From assembly GCA_937915785.1 (NCBI GenBank), contig CALGGY010000085.1:1-5802 (forward strand): a stretch of DNA of 5,802 bases, in the 5' to 3' direction. Under the pieces are notes generated by a model. That model was given only the letters and a program-made list of their open reading frames with translations, was not told where the DNA came from and searched no databases. The position numbers and the translations under genes are program-made. Every line of letters starts with the position of its first letter. The stretch's first letter is position 1. Positions 1-5,423 of this stretch are shown here, piece by piece. This DNA comes from an uncultured Bacteroidales bacterium. GTDB lineage: Bacteria; Bacteroidota; Bacteroidia; Bacteroidales; P3.

Positions 1-68
1 CTAAAATCACTAATTCGCACAAAGTGCTGGTGTTGAAAACCTTGTGCATAACTAATCAGCTTAAATTA

Positions 69-98
69 TTGTCAATCAAATAATTATTTGTATTTTTG
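69..98 (+). promoter_or_regulatory. Bacteroidetes-type promoter upstream of transposase remnant
   Basis: A TTG at 69-71 and TATTTTTG at 91-98 are separated by 19 bases, which fits the Bacteroidetes -33/-7 consensus (TTG, then TAnnTTTG). A second -7-like box, TATATTTG, lies at 102-109 but has no well-placed TTG. The predicted start of transcription is near 105, just before the transposase fragment. This could be the original promoter of the insertion sequence, or a chance match in an A/T-rich stretch. Confidence 0.5.
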
Positions 99-106
99 CA
101 TTATAT

Positions 107-652
107 TTGATACGGATATGGAACTCAAAAAGCAAGAAAAAACACCAGGCAAACAAGCGCAGGCACAAGGACACCGATGCCCGATGGGCAAAGAAAGGTG
201 GCGAGAAACATTTCGGGTACAAGAATCACGTAAAGACGGACGCCAAGAGCAAGCTCATAAAGAAATGTGTGACTACACCCGCCTCGGTGCACGATTCCAA
301 GCCCGTCAGGGAACTTGTGGACGAAAGCGACAAGGGTCAGGATTTTCTTGGCGACAGCGCATATATAGGGAAAGGAGTGAAACGGGTGATGCGCAACTTC
401 AAGCTCAAGGACCGTGTCATCAAACGTAATGTGAAGGGCAAGAAAATCAGCAAGTGGCAGGATACGATAAACAGGAAGAACTCCAAAACTCGCGTCAGAG
501 TGGAACATATCTTCGGTTTTTGCGAGCAGAGTCTTTCAGGAATGTTCAGCCGTGCGGTCGGTTTTGCACGCAATGCAGCCTTCAACACGCATACATGCAT
601 GGTGTACAACATGTGCCGCTACGAGCAGATACTGCGTCTCGGGATGAATTGA
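107..652 (+). pseudogene. IS5-family transposase, C-terminal fragment (N-terminal half missing)
   Basis: The frame encodes the C-terminal catalytic half of an IS5-type DDE transposase. The KDTDARW motif (residues 21-27 of the fragment) and HFGYKNHVKTD (35-45) are typical of this family and precede the second catalytic Asp, seen in GDSAY (D83). The catalytic Glu lies in RVRVEHIFG (E133), and the C-terminus has the usual NxxYNMxR-like tail (VYNMCRYEQ). Full-length relatives are roughly 300-350 residues; here only about 175 are recognisable. The N-terminal DNA-binding part and the first catalytic Asp are absent, so the enzyme cannot be active. The frame has no ATG: the first usable codon is a TTG at 107, inside a promoter-like box. 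The nearby ATG at 118 is in another frame. Recognisable homology begins at about 150. No matching terminal inverted repeats were found on the two sides. The function is certain at family level; the exact IS is not identified. Confidence 0.85.
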
Positions 653-721
653 TTAAAACATAATATATTGAATAATAACAAATTACCACCCCCTCCCAAT
701 ATAAAAATATCGGGAAAAAAC

Positions 722-752
722 TTGTCAAATAAGAAATAAAATCGTAACTTTG
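722..752 (+). promoter_or_regulatory. Promoter of the lipoprotein / beta-barrel gene group
   Basis: TTG at 722-724 and TAACTTTG at 745-752 are separated by 20 bases, an excellent match to the Bacteroidetes -33/-7 promoter. Transcription would start near 759, leaving a leader of about 120 bases before the ATG at 878. The leader contains a weak 5-bp stem (CGTTA at 768-772 with TAACG at 779-783). No other promoter was seen between here and 2410, so the three reading frames downstream are probably one transcript. Confidence 0.75.
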
Positions 753-877
753 CAGTGTCGTTTTGTTCGTTATTTGTTTAACGGACTTCGCAAAAAATCG
801 GATAAAATGACTATGAAATCAGAAATAATGTAAAATTAGAAGTCCCCTACAATTAGTGACATTAAAATTTAAAAACA

Positions 878-1492
878 ATGAAAAAAAGAACTTTTATCGC
901 AACTATAGCCGTTGCAATTATTGCAGGTGTGAGCATTTTTATGGCCTGCACAAAGGAAGAAATCTCAGTTAGTGCATCTTCGAACAAGCCAGATAATAAA
1001 TTATCGTATGAGTCTGAGCTTGAAGCTGCTGGTCAAATGCACAATAATATATTGTATGCTCTTGGAAGTATGATTCAGGGCAAGTTGGACTCTTGCGCCA
1101 CAATGATTAACAGCGGTAATTTTTACCCTGACGACGAAGCATTTATGTTGCAAGTAGTTGAGGATTCTCTCACGAAATTAATAACACAAACAACTATTTG
1201 CACCGTATCAGAAGACAGTATGGATTTTATTTTTGATCAAATTGATTACTATTTGTCTGATGATTATTTCGATTTTGAGTTTACCAACTCTGCATCTGAT
1301 ATAGCACTTTCAAATATACTGACAGCAAATAGTAATGCCACAAACACACAACCCATACTTTGCGATATTTCAACCGCTATTGATAATATCGACATGACAA
1401 CTATGTCCTACAACGACAGTGTGACATTGGCGAGTTTGATATTGTTCAATTATAGCCTTAATTTTTGGTCTGATGCTTATGCAAATATTTAG
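878..1492 (+). CDS. Probable lipoprotein, hypothetical; likely 5' part of a gene broken by TAG
   Basis: I do not recognise a named family. The first 24 residues are a lipoprotein-type signal: a basic start (MKKR), a hydrophobic core, then FMAC with Cys24 as the candidate lipidated residue. The Phe at -3 is unusual for a lipobox. The Cys is followed by TKEE, resembling the acidic surface-export signal of Bacteroidetes lipoproteins, so exposure on the outer membrane surface is plausible. The rest is acidic, rich in Asp/Asn/Ser and Ile, and predicted to be mainly helical (for example QVVEDSLTKLITQT). The ATG follows an A-rich leader typical of Bacteroidetes and has no Shine-Dalgarno. The TAG at 1490-1492 is followed, in the same frame and with no further stop, by the 1532-1768 frame, so the natural protein may be about 296 residues. 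Base composition is clearly more AT-rich than the genes from 2728 on, and an IS remnant lies upstream, suggesting an acquired segment. Confidence 0.7.
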   Translation: MKKRTFIATIAVAIIAGVSIFMACTKEEISVSASSNKPDNKLSYESELEAAGQMHNNILYALGSMIQGKLDSCATMINSGNFYPDDEAFMLQVVEDSLTKLITQTTICTVSEDSMDFIFDQIDYYLSDDYFDFEFTNSASDIALSNILTANSNATNTQPILCDISTAIDNIDMTTMSYNDSVTLASLILFNYSLNFWSDAYANI

Positions 1493-1531
1493 AATCCTTG
1501 GCACAATCTAATAACAAGTATCGTTAACAAT

Positions 1532-1768
1532 ATGTATATTGGAGATGATAAGTCTAATGGTCCACGTAAAGTATGGCAATGGATAAGACAGAAAATAATC
1601 AATCCTGTACTTACTGTTCTTGGTCTTACAGCGGGTTGTGATGTTCTTGGTGCATTAGTTTTAACTAAACATTTTAATTGGTCTTTAGAAGCAAAAACCG
1701 TTGTGACTGCAGGTTGTTCTTGTATTGGATTAATAGTAGGTATTAAGGTAGTTACATCTAATAACTAA
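1532..1768 (+). CDS. Small glycine-rich two-helix membrane segment; probable 3' part of the preceding gene
   Basis: A 78-residue frame with two hydrophobic segments, about residues 22-46 (NPVLTVLGLTAGCDVLGALV) and 56-74 (TVVTAGCSCIGLIVGI), joined by a short polar link (HFNWSLEAK). Gly and small residues recur in both (GLTAGCDVLGA and AGCSCIG), a glycine-zipper-like pattern expected to insert into or associate with membranes. The N-terminal stretch KVWQWIRQK is amphipathic and Trp-rich. It shares its reading frame with 878-1492, and the 39 bases between them are open (NPWHNLITSIVNN), so it is most simply the C-terminal domain of that lipoprotein cut off by one TAG. Alternatively it is an independent small membrane protein starting at the ATG at 1532, behind an A/T-rich leader without a Shine-Dalgarno. 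Only 12 bases separate it from the next gene, implying cotranscription. The function is unknown. Confidence 0.5.
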   Translation: MYIGDDKSNGPRKVWQWIRQKIINPVLTVLGLTAGCDVLGALVLTKHFNWSLEAKTVVTAGCSCIGLIVGIKVVTSNN

Positions 1769-1780
1769 TATAAGCTAATT

Positions 1781-2359
1781 ATGAAAAACTTTGCGAAAAA
1801 TATGTTTTTGGCAATAGTCTTGTTGTCAATATCTGTTTGTTCTGCTCAAAACAAGAGGAATCACCTTTCTCTTGAGGGTAGTGTTGGAAACATGACAAAC
1901 GAGCAACAGATTTCTCTGTTCAAAAGCGGTTTTTCCAACATGCGCTGTCCAAGTGGCAGTTATTCGCTGATGTATAATCTTAACGACACCCTGGGTTGCG
2001 GCTTAAAATACCAAGTCTTTTCATGCGACCTCACAGATTATTCTGAAAAAATGGTAGCACAATTCATCGCTTTTAAAACGCGAATGTCGCGACTAATGCA
2101 TTTTACGGAAAACATTATTGTAAATCTGGATCTTGATGTGTCAATAGGTTGCACATTCCTTGCAAATAGATATGTGTTTGATCAAACCAATCATAAAACC
2201 GACAGGCGCGGATTGGGCATGGATTGTGAATTTGGATTTAGAGTTCCTGTTTTCAAATTGTTATCAGTGGGGATGAAATGCGGATATTATTTTTCGTTTT
2301 TGAACAATCCGGATGTAGATGCTTCTATACCAGCCTATTTGTTGGATTTTAAAGACTAA
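1781..2359 (+). CDS. Secreted outer-membrane beta-barrel-like protein, hypothetical
   Basis: The N-terminus is a Sec signal peptide: MKNFAKN, a hydrophobic core, and a probable cleavage site CSA|QNK after residue 22, with Gln at +1 as is common in Bacteroidetes. Cys20 could alternatively be read as a lipobox, but Val at -1 makes this unlikely. The mature part alternates polar and hydrophobic residues in strand-like runs with Tyr, Phe and Gly (GCGLKYQVFSCDL, GLGMDCEFGFRVPVF, LLSVGMKCGYYFSFL), as expected for a small outer-membrane barrel. At 192 residues it ends in AYLLDFKD, without the usual final strand ending in an aromatic residue. The same frame continues after the TAA as MITSTYVMGILAISLF and stops at 2408-2410, so the last strand may have been cut off by the TAA. 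It starts 12 bases after the preceding frame and probably shares its transcript. A specific family or function cannot be named. Confidence 0.65.
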   Translation: MKNFAKNMFLAIVLLSISVCSAQNKRNHLSLEGSVGNMTNEQQISLFKSGFSNMRCPSGSYSLMYNLNDTLGCGLKYQVFSCDLTDYSEKMVAQFIAFKTRMSRLMHFTENIIVNLDLDVSIGCTFLANRYVFDQTNHKTDRRGLGMDCEFGFRVPVFKLLSVGMKCGYYFSFLNNPDVDASIPAYLLDFKD

Positions 2360-2433
2360 ATGATAACTTCTACTTATGTTATGGGCATTCTTGCAATAAG
2401 TCTGTTTTAGCACTATGCCACTGATTGTCCCGT

Positions 2434-2458
2434 CGTTGCGGATATGTTTTCCGCAACG
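2434..2458. other. Perfect 9-bp hairpin in intergenic region
   Basis: CGTTGCGGA at 2434-2442 pairs perfectly with TCCGCAACG at 2450-2458 around a 7-base loop. No T-run follows on the plus strand and no A-run precedes it, so it is not a standard intrinsic terminator. It may stabilise the 3' end of the upstream message, or act as a protein-binding palindrome. Confidence 0.6.
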
Positions 2459-2493
2459 GAACAGTATAGGAATTTGCAATTCCGAAAAAGTGT

Positions 2494-2528
2494 AAAAAAG
2501 CGGTTTGTTTCGGCAACCCGCTTTTTTT
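2494..2528. terminator. Rho-independent terminator, probably bidirectional
   Basis: AAAAAAGCGG at 2494-2503 pairs with CCGCTTTTTT at 2518-2527, giving a GC-rich stem base of four pairs flanked by an A-run and a T-run. The 7-base T-run (2522-2528) ends plus-strand transcripts from the 878-2410 group. The A-run would serve as a U-run for minus-strand transcripts. A smaller palindrome, GGAATT-TGC-AATTCC (2469-2483), lies just upstream. Confidence 0.8.
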
Positions 2529-2630
2529 CGTAGCGTTATGGTTGCGTTTCTTGTTCAAAAATACCACCCTACGGTAACCGCAAATCAACAAAAAAGTTGC
2601 ACCAAACACACTAAATCCCGAATTTTTTCG

Positions 2631-2638
2631 TATATTTG
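2631..2638 (+). promoter_or_regulatory. -7 promoter element upstream of the 2728-4775 genes
   Basis: TATATTTG at 2631-2638 is a perfect match to the Bacteroidetes -7 element TAnnTTTG. No TTG lies at the ideal 19-20 base distance; the nearest upstream, at 2597-2599, is about 31 bases away, so the -33 half is poor. It lies after the terminator and about 90 bases before the ATG at 2728, the right place to drive that gene and, by close spacing, nadD. Confidence 0.5.
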
Positions 2639-2727
2639 CAGATTGTATTGTAAACTTTGGTTTTTGCACACTTTCGGTGCCTACGCGCTGAAAATGAGAA
2701 TAGTAACGTAAAAAAACAACGTAAAAT

Positions 2728-3324
2728 ATGAGAAAAATTCTTGTTTTTGCAGTGATAATATTGAGTCTTGGCGAGGTTTTTTCGCAAAACTTGTCGCAAC
2801 GGGCCATATCGGCACGCATGAAAACTTTCGCCCGTCCCGAATATATCGTAAAGGACGTGAAATACTACACCGACACCATGACGGTGATATCGCTTTCGGA
2901 ATACGTGATATATCCCCTTGGCAAGCACAACCGCATCGAGAGCTACGTGCACCGCTCGGGCATCGACTGGTACCGCGAGTCGGGCTATCAGGACTTTTTC
3001 GACACCATGCACGTTTCCGTGAACACCCTCAGCCGCCTCGACGGCAGCCACATCGACGCCTTTATGGCCATCAACACAGGAAAAATGGAGATGGTCGACG
3101 GCTATATCACCGACACCAACATCGTTTTGCAGAACGGCATCAAGGTGGGCATGACCAAAGAAGAGGTGTTCAGCAAGTTTTTCGACACCTATCCGCGGGC
3201 TTACCTGGCCAATATAAACGTGTTGCGCGTGTCGTCGGGTGCCAACGAAATTTCGGAAGTTTACACTTTCCGCGGCAAAAAACTGAAAAGCATAGGTTTT
3301 GTAACCCGTTACAAATACTACTAA
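2728..3324 (+). CDS. Secreted periplasmic protein with BamE-like GMTKEEV motif, hypothetical
   Basis: A 198-residue protein of unknown function. Residues 1-19 are a signal peptide (MRKI, a hydrophobic core, cleavage at VFS|QN); there is no lipobox Cys, so it is likely soluble in the periplasm or outer-membrane associated. Residues 136-151 read NGIKVGMTKEEVFSKF. The VGMTKEEV element resembles the short helix-start motif of BamE/SmpA-type and related periplasmic folds, and the C-terminal FRGKKLKSIGFVTRY looks like the paired beta-strands that follow in such folds. This is fold-level similarity by eye, not a functional assignment. Codon use is GC-richer from about 2800 on, matching nadD and trmH rather than the AT-rich genes to the left. 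The start is the first ATG after the promoter, in an A-rich leader (GTAAAATATG). nadD begins 36 bases downstream in the same frame, suggesting a shared transcript. A long antisense open frame over this gene and nadD is a shadow. Confidence 0.75.
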   Translation: MRKILVFAVIILSLGEVFSQNLSQRAISARMKTFARPEYIVKDVKYYTDTMTVISLSEYVIYPLGKHNRIESYVHRSGIDWYRESGYQDFFDTMHVSVNTLSRLDGSHIDAFMAINTGKMEMVDGYITDTNIVLQNGIKVGMTKEEVFSKFFDTYPRAYLANINVLRVSSGANEISEVYTFRGKKLKSIGFVTRYKYY

Positions 3325-3360
3325 TCGGCGGCCAACTTTCCGCTTCCCTCTTTTTTTCCT

Positions 3361-3948
3361 ATGAAACCGCTCGAAGGGAAAACTGGTTTGTATTTTGGTT
3401 CCTTCAACCCCATCCACGTGGGGCATTTGGCCATTGCCAACGCCGTTTTGGACGAGGCTGGCTTGCGCGAGGTCTGGTTTGTGCTGTCGCCCCAAAACCC
3501 CTTCAAGGAGCAGAAAAACCTGCTGCCCGACCATCACCGGCTGCAGATACTTAAAGTGGCCATCGAGGACAACCCGCGTTTCCGCGCCTGCGACATCGAG
3601 TTCTCGCTCCCGCGCCCATCGTACACCTCGCTCACCTTGGCACACCTCGCCGAACGCTATCCAGATAAGGAGTTCTGCCTGATAATGGGCTCCGACAACC
3701 TCGCCTCGTTCCACCGCTGGCGCAACTACCAGACTATTATCGACAACTACCACATCTGCGTGTACCCGCGTGTGGACAGCCCCAAAACTCAGTGGGACAG
3801 CCATCAGCACGTGCACCTCATCAACTCGCCGCTGTTCAACATTTCGTCGAGCTACATACGCGACTGCATAAAAAACGGAAAATCAGTGAAATACATACTC
3901 ACCGACCCCGTGCTGCAATACGTGGAGGAGATGAATTTCTACAAATGA
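3361..3948 (+). CDS. nadD: Nicotinate-nucleotide adenylyltransferase (NadD)
   Basis: NadD transfers AMP from ATP to nicotinic acid mononucleotide, giving deamido-NAD, the penultimate step of NAD synthesis in the cytoplasm. The nucleotidyltransferase signature GSFNPIHVGH (residues 13-22, with the HxGH pair) binds ATP. SYTSLTL (87-93) and GSDNLASFHRW (110-120) are typical NadD substrate-site elements. ISSSYIR (161-167) is the second ATP motif (family form ISST/SxIR), followed by the usual NGKSVKYILTDPVLQYV tail. The length of 195 residues is normal and all key residues are present, so it should be active. The ATG at 3361 is the only start in the open frame after the preceding stop and leaves the expected short lead-in to the first strand. 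It has no ribosome-binding purines: an 18-base pyrimidine tract (3343-3360) abuts it. It is probably cotranscribed with the 2728 gene; trmH follows after 80 bases. Confidence 0.95.
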   Translation: MKPLEGKTGLYFGSFNPIHVGHLAIANAVLDEAGLREVWFVLSPQNPFKEQKNLLPDHHRLQILKVAIEDNPRFRACDIEFSLPRPSYTSLTLAHLAERYPDKEFCLIMGSDNLASFHRWRNYQTIIDNYHICVYPRVDSPKTQWDSHQHVHLINSPLFNISSSYIRDCIKNGKSVKYILTDPVLQYVEEMNFYK

Positions 3949-4028
3949 CGCCACTATCTGAAAATGCAATGGCAGGAAGGCTCTTGTTTTTGTCAAAATA
4001 CTGAATATTAAAAAGATAACACACCATA

Positions 4029-4775
4029 ATGTCCGAAATAAAATCCCACAAACGTCCTCCTTTCGAGCTTTACAGCTACGAGCAGAAACAGCAGTTGTAC
4101 AACGCCCTTACCGAATTCTGCACCGAAAACCGCAGACAGCTGTTGGACAAGAATATAGAAAACCGTACCCGCCACCTTACCCTTGTGCTGGAGGACATAT
4201 ACCAGTCGCAGAACGCCAGCGCGGTGCTCCGTACGGCCGACTGTTTCGGCATTCAGGACGTGCATGTGATAGAAAATCGCTACGAGTACCAGCTGAACCC
4301 CGACGTGGCATTGGGCTCATCCAAATGGGTTGACTATCACCGCTACAACAGCAAGGACGAGGACAACACCCGCCTGTGTTTCGACACGCTGCACCGCAAG
4401 GGCTACAAAATTATAGCCACCCTGCCCCACGAAAACGACGTAATGCTGGCCAACTTGGACATTTCGCAACCCACAGCCCTTGTGTTCGGCACCGAGCTCA
4501 CGGGGCTTTCGCAAACCGCCATCGACCTCGCCGACGGCTACGTGAAAATACCGATGTACGGATTTACCGAGAGTTTCAACATATCGGTGTCGGCGGCACT
4601 GTGCACCTTTTACCTGACGGAGAAGATGCGCTCCACCCCCGGCTTGGACTGGCACCTGTCGCCTGGCGAGCAGATGGACGTGAAACTCGGCTGGGCACGG
4701 CAGTCCATCCGCGACGCAGTGCGCCTGATGAATAAACTGGCCGACGACCTTGGCTTGCCGGAGTTGCGGATTTAG
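4029..4775 (+). CDS. trmH: TrmH-family tRNA (guanosine-2'-O-)methyltransferase
   Basis: A SpoU/TrmH-class (SPOUT) enzyme that moves a methyl group from S-adenosylmethionine to a ribose 2'-OH, most likely of G18 in the D-loop of tRNAs. The three SpoU motifs are intact. Motif 1 is NASAVLRTADCFG (62-74), with the catalytic-type Arg68. Motif 2 is ALVFGTELTGLS (150-161). Motif 3 is IPMYGFTESFNISVSAAL (174-191), which with motif 2 forms the trefoil-knot cofactor site. The N-terminal about 45 residues and C-terminal helix (LGWARQSIRDAVRLMNKL) resemble the extensions of TrmH (E. coli about 229 residues) rather than the shorter TrmL; at 248 residues the length fits. The ATG follows AAAAAGATAACACACCATA, an A-rich Bacteroidetes-style leader. 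It ends at TAG (4773-4775); reading through would add only about 15 unconvincing codons. Substrate specificity (Gm18 versus another tRNA or rRNA site) is inferred from the family. Confidence 0.88.
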   Translation: MSEIKSHKRPPFELYSYEQKQQLYNALTEFCTENRRQLLDKNIENRTRHLTLVLEDIYQSQNASAVLRTADCFGIQDVHVIENRYEYQLNPDVALGSSKWVDYHRYNSKDEDNTRLCFDTLHRKGYKIIATLPHENDVMLANLDISQPTALVFGTELTGLSQTAIDLADGYVKIPMYGFTESFNISVSAALCTFYLTEKMRSTPGLDWHLSPGEQMDVKLGWARQSIRDAVRLMNKLADDLGLPELRI

Positions 4776-4884
4776 ATAAAAGTTAAAAGTTGGGCTACGG
4801 CTCGTTTCACTCGCAAATAATTTTCAATCTTGTGAATTTGTCTTGTTTTGGTAGATGTGGAAAGGCCCACTGGACATTTCTTCA

Positions 4885-4923
4885 CCCCCTTGAAAGCTCC
4901 CTCTATCAGAGGTGGCCGGGGGG
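4885..4923. repeat. GC-rich imperfect palindrome, possible dispersed intergenic element
   Basis: An inner stem CCTCT (4900-4904) and AGAGG (4908-4912) is enclosed by CCCCC (4885-4889) and a G-run (4918-4923), giving a nested fold in otherwise AT-rich DNA. The wording resembles GC-rich intergenic elements that recur in Bacteroidales genomes, but only one copy is present here, so the repeat status is inferred. Confidence 0.35.
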
Positions 4924-5115
4924 AGTCAGTTCTCCGCCTACAGATATCGAACCGAAGCTCGCGAATACCTTTGAAAATAAGTCAAATACCATAAGCAAAG
5001 CTCCACTGGTGCTTTCTTCATATCAGCTGAAGTCAGATAAATTGTATTGTGTTTTGCCGGGTACTGCCAACTGTTATTTTTTTTAGGAACTTTATGGCTT
5101 TCAAAATTATCGCAG

Positions 5116-5136
5116 CAGCCGTTACAGTAACCGCTG
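5116..5136. promoter_or_regulatory. 21-base operator-like palindrome
   Basis: Two arms mirror each other around A5126: CAGC-C-GTTAC (5116-5125) and GTAAC-C-GCTG (5127-5136), with only the C/C position not self-complementary. A further GTTAC follows at 5136-5140. It lies about 11-31 bases downstream of the predicted start of a minus-strand transcript (near 5147), where a repressor site or the first hairpin of an RNA would be expected. Confidence 0.4.
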
Positions 5137-5153
5137 TTACATATTGCAACATG

Positions 5154-5183
5154 CAAATATACAACCATTTCCGCAGACAGCAA
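5154..5183 (-). promoter_or_regulatory. Minus-strand Bacteroidetes-type promoter
   Basis: On the minus strand, TTG (5183-5181) and TATATTTG (5161-5154) are separated by 19 bases, a full match to the -33/-7 consensus. Transcription would start near 5147 and run leftward towards the 3' end of trmH. No convincing gene lies downstream; the ATG at 5152-5150 is upstream of the expected start. It may drive a small RNA or be a chance match. Confidence 0.4.
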
Positions 5184-5267
5184 AATCTTTTTCTTTGCCG
5201 AATTTGTTAATCTCAACCAATGCCAGTCCTTTCCATTCCGCAATTTACATTTGCAACCAAATTGCAA

Positions 5268-5321
5268 CACGGTGTAACCATAATTTAACCACATCAAAAC
5301 TAAATGGTAACAAACACCGTG
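5268..5321. repeat. Inverted repeat CACGGTGT ... ACACCGTG upstream of the transporter remnant
   Basis: CACGGTGT at 5268-5275 is the exact reverse complement of ACACCGTG at 5314-5321, with 38 bases between. Inner partial matches (CCA at 5278-5280, TGG at 5305-5307) extend it. The right arm overlaps a -7-like box with one mismatch (TGACTTTG, 5322-5329) about 95 bases before the transporter ATG, so the arms could flank a regulated promoter. No -33 TTG was found at the right distance. Confidence 0.4.
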
Positions 5322-5423
5322 TGACTTTGCATTGTTCCCAAAGGCACGACGGCCGTACGGAACCGTAACAAAATCAATGAATTAAACAATAAAGTACCGC
5401 CTGGCAAATTAAAAAAAACTACA

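Larger units (their letters stand above)
4776..5423. other. Long intergenic region without a convincing gene
   Basis: About 650 bases between trmH and the transporter remnant. Open frames on both strands here are short, lack good starts and give low-complexity, family-less proteins. The stretch holds a GC-rich hairpin element near 4885-4923, a minus-strand promoter-like pair at 5154-5183, a palindrome at 5116-5136, and an inverted repeat joining 5268-5275 with 5314-5321. A 38-codon frame at 5094-5210 on the plus strand has an AGGAA 7 bases before its ATG and a hydrophobic start (MAFKIIAAAVTVTAVTY). It overlaps the palindrome and is too short to support as a gene. Confidence 0.6.

Noticed and set aside
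807..833. Short leader peptide MTMKSEIM before the lipoprotein gene
   Set aside because: Eight codons with no run of a regulatory amino acid and no attenuator hairpin following; expected by chance in an A/T-rich leader.
2611..3816. A 401-codon minus-strand open frame across the 2728 gene and nadD
   Set aside because: It is antisense to a clear nadD and to a signal-peptide gene. Its protein is a low-complexity run of Val, His, Ala and Gly typical of the mirror of GC-rich codons, with no recognisable domain.
4317..4655. Minus-strand frame inside trmH, plus similar overlapping frames in nadD and the transposase
   Set aside because: They are shadows of the strongly supported genes on the plus strand.
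4915..4965. tRNA-like wording on the minus strand (GGTTCGATATC resembles a T-loop)
   Set aside because: No acceptor stem, D-arm or anticodon arm could be assembled around it.
4790..5086. Plus-strand frame of 98 codons after trmH
   Set aside because: It starts at TTG, runs through the GC-rich hairpin element, and shows no domain, signal or coding-like composition.
4938..5297. Minus-strand frame of 119 codons in the intergenic gap
   Set aside because: Its start lies upstream of the minus-strand promoter, the protein is Cys/Tyr/Trp-rich without a family pattern, and it covers the palindrome. Probably chance.
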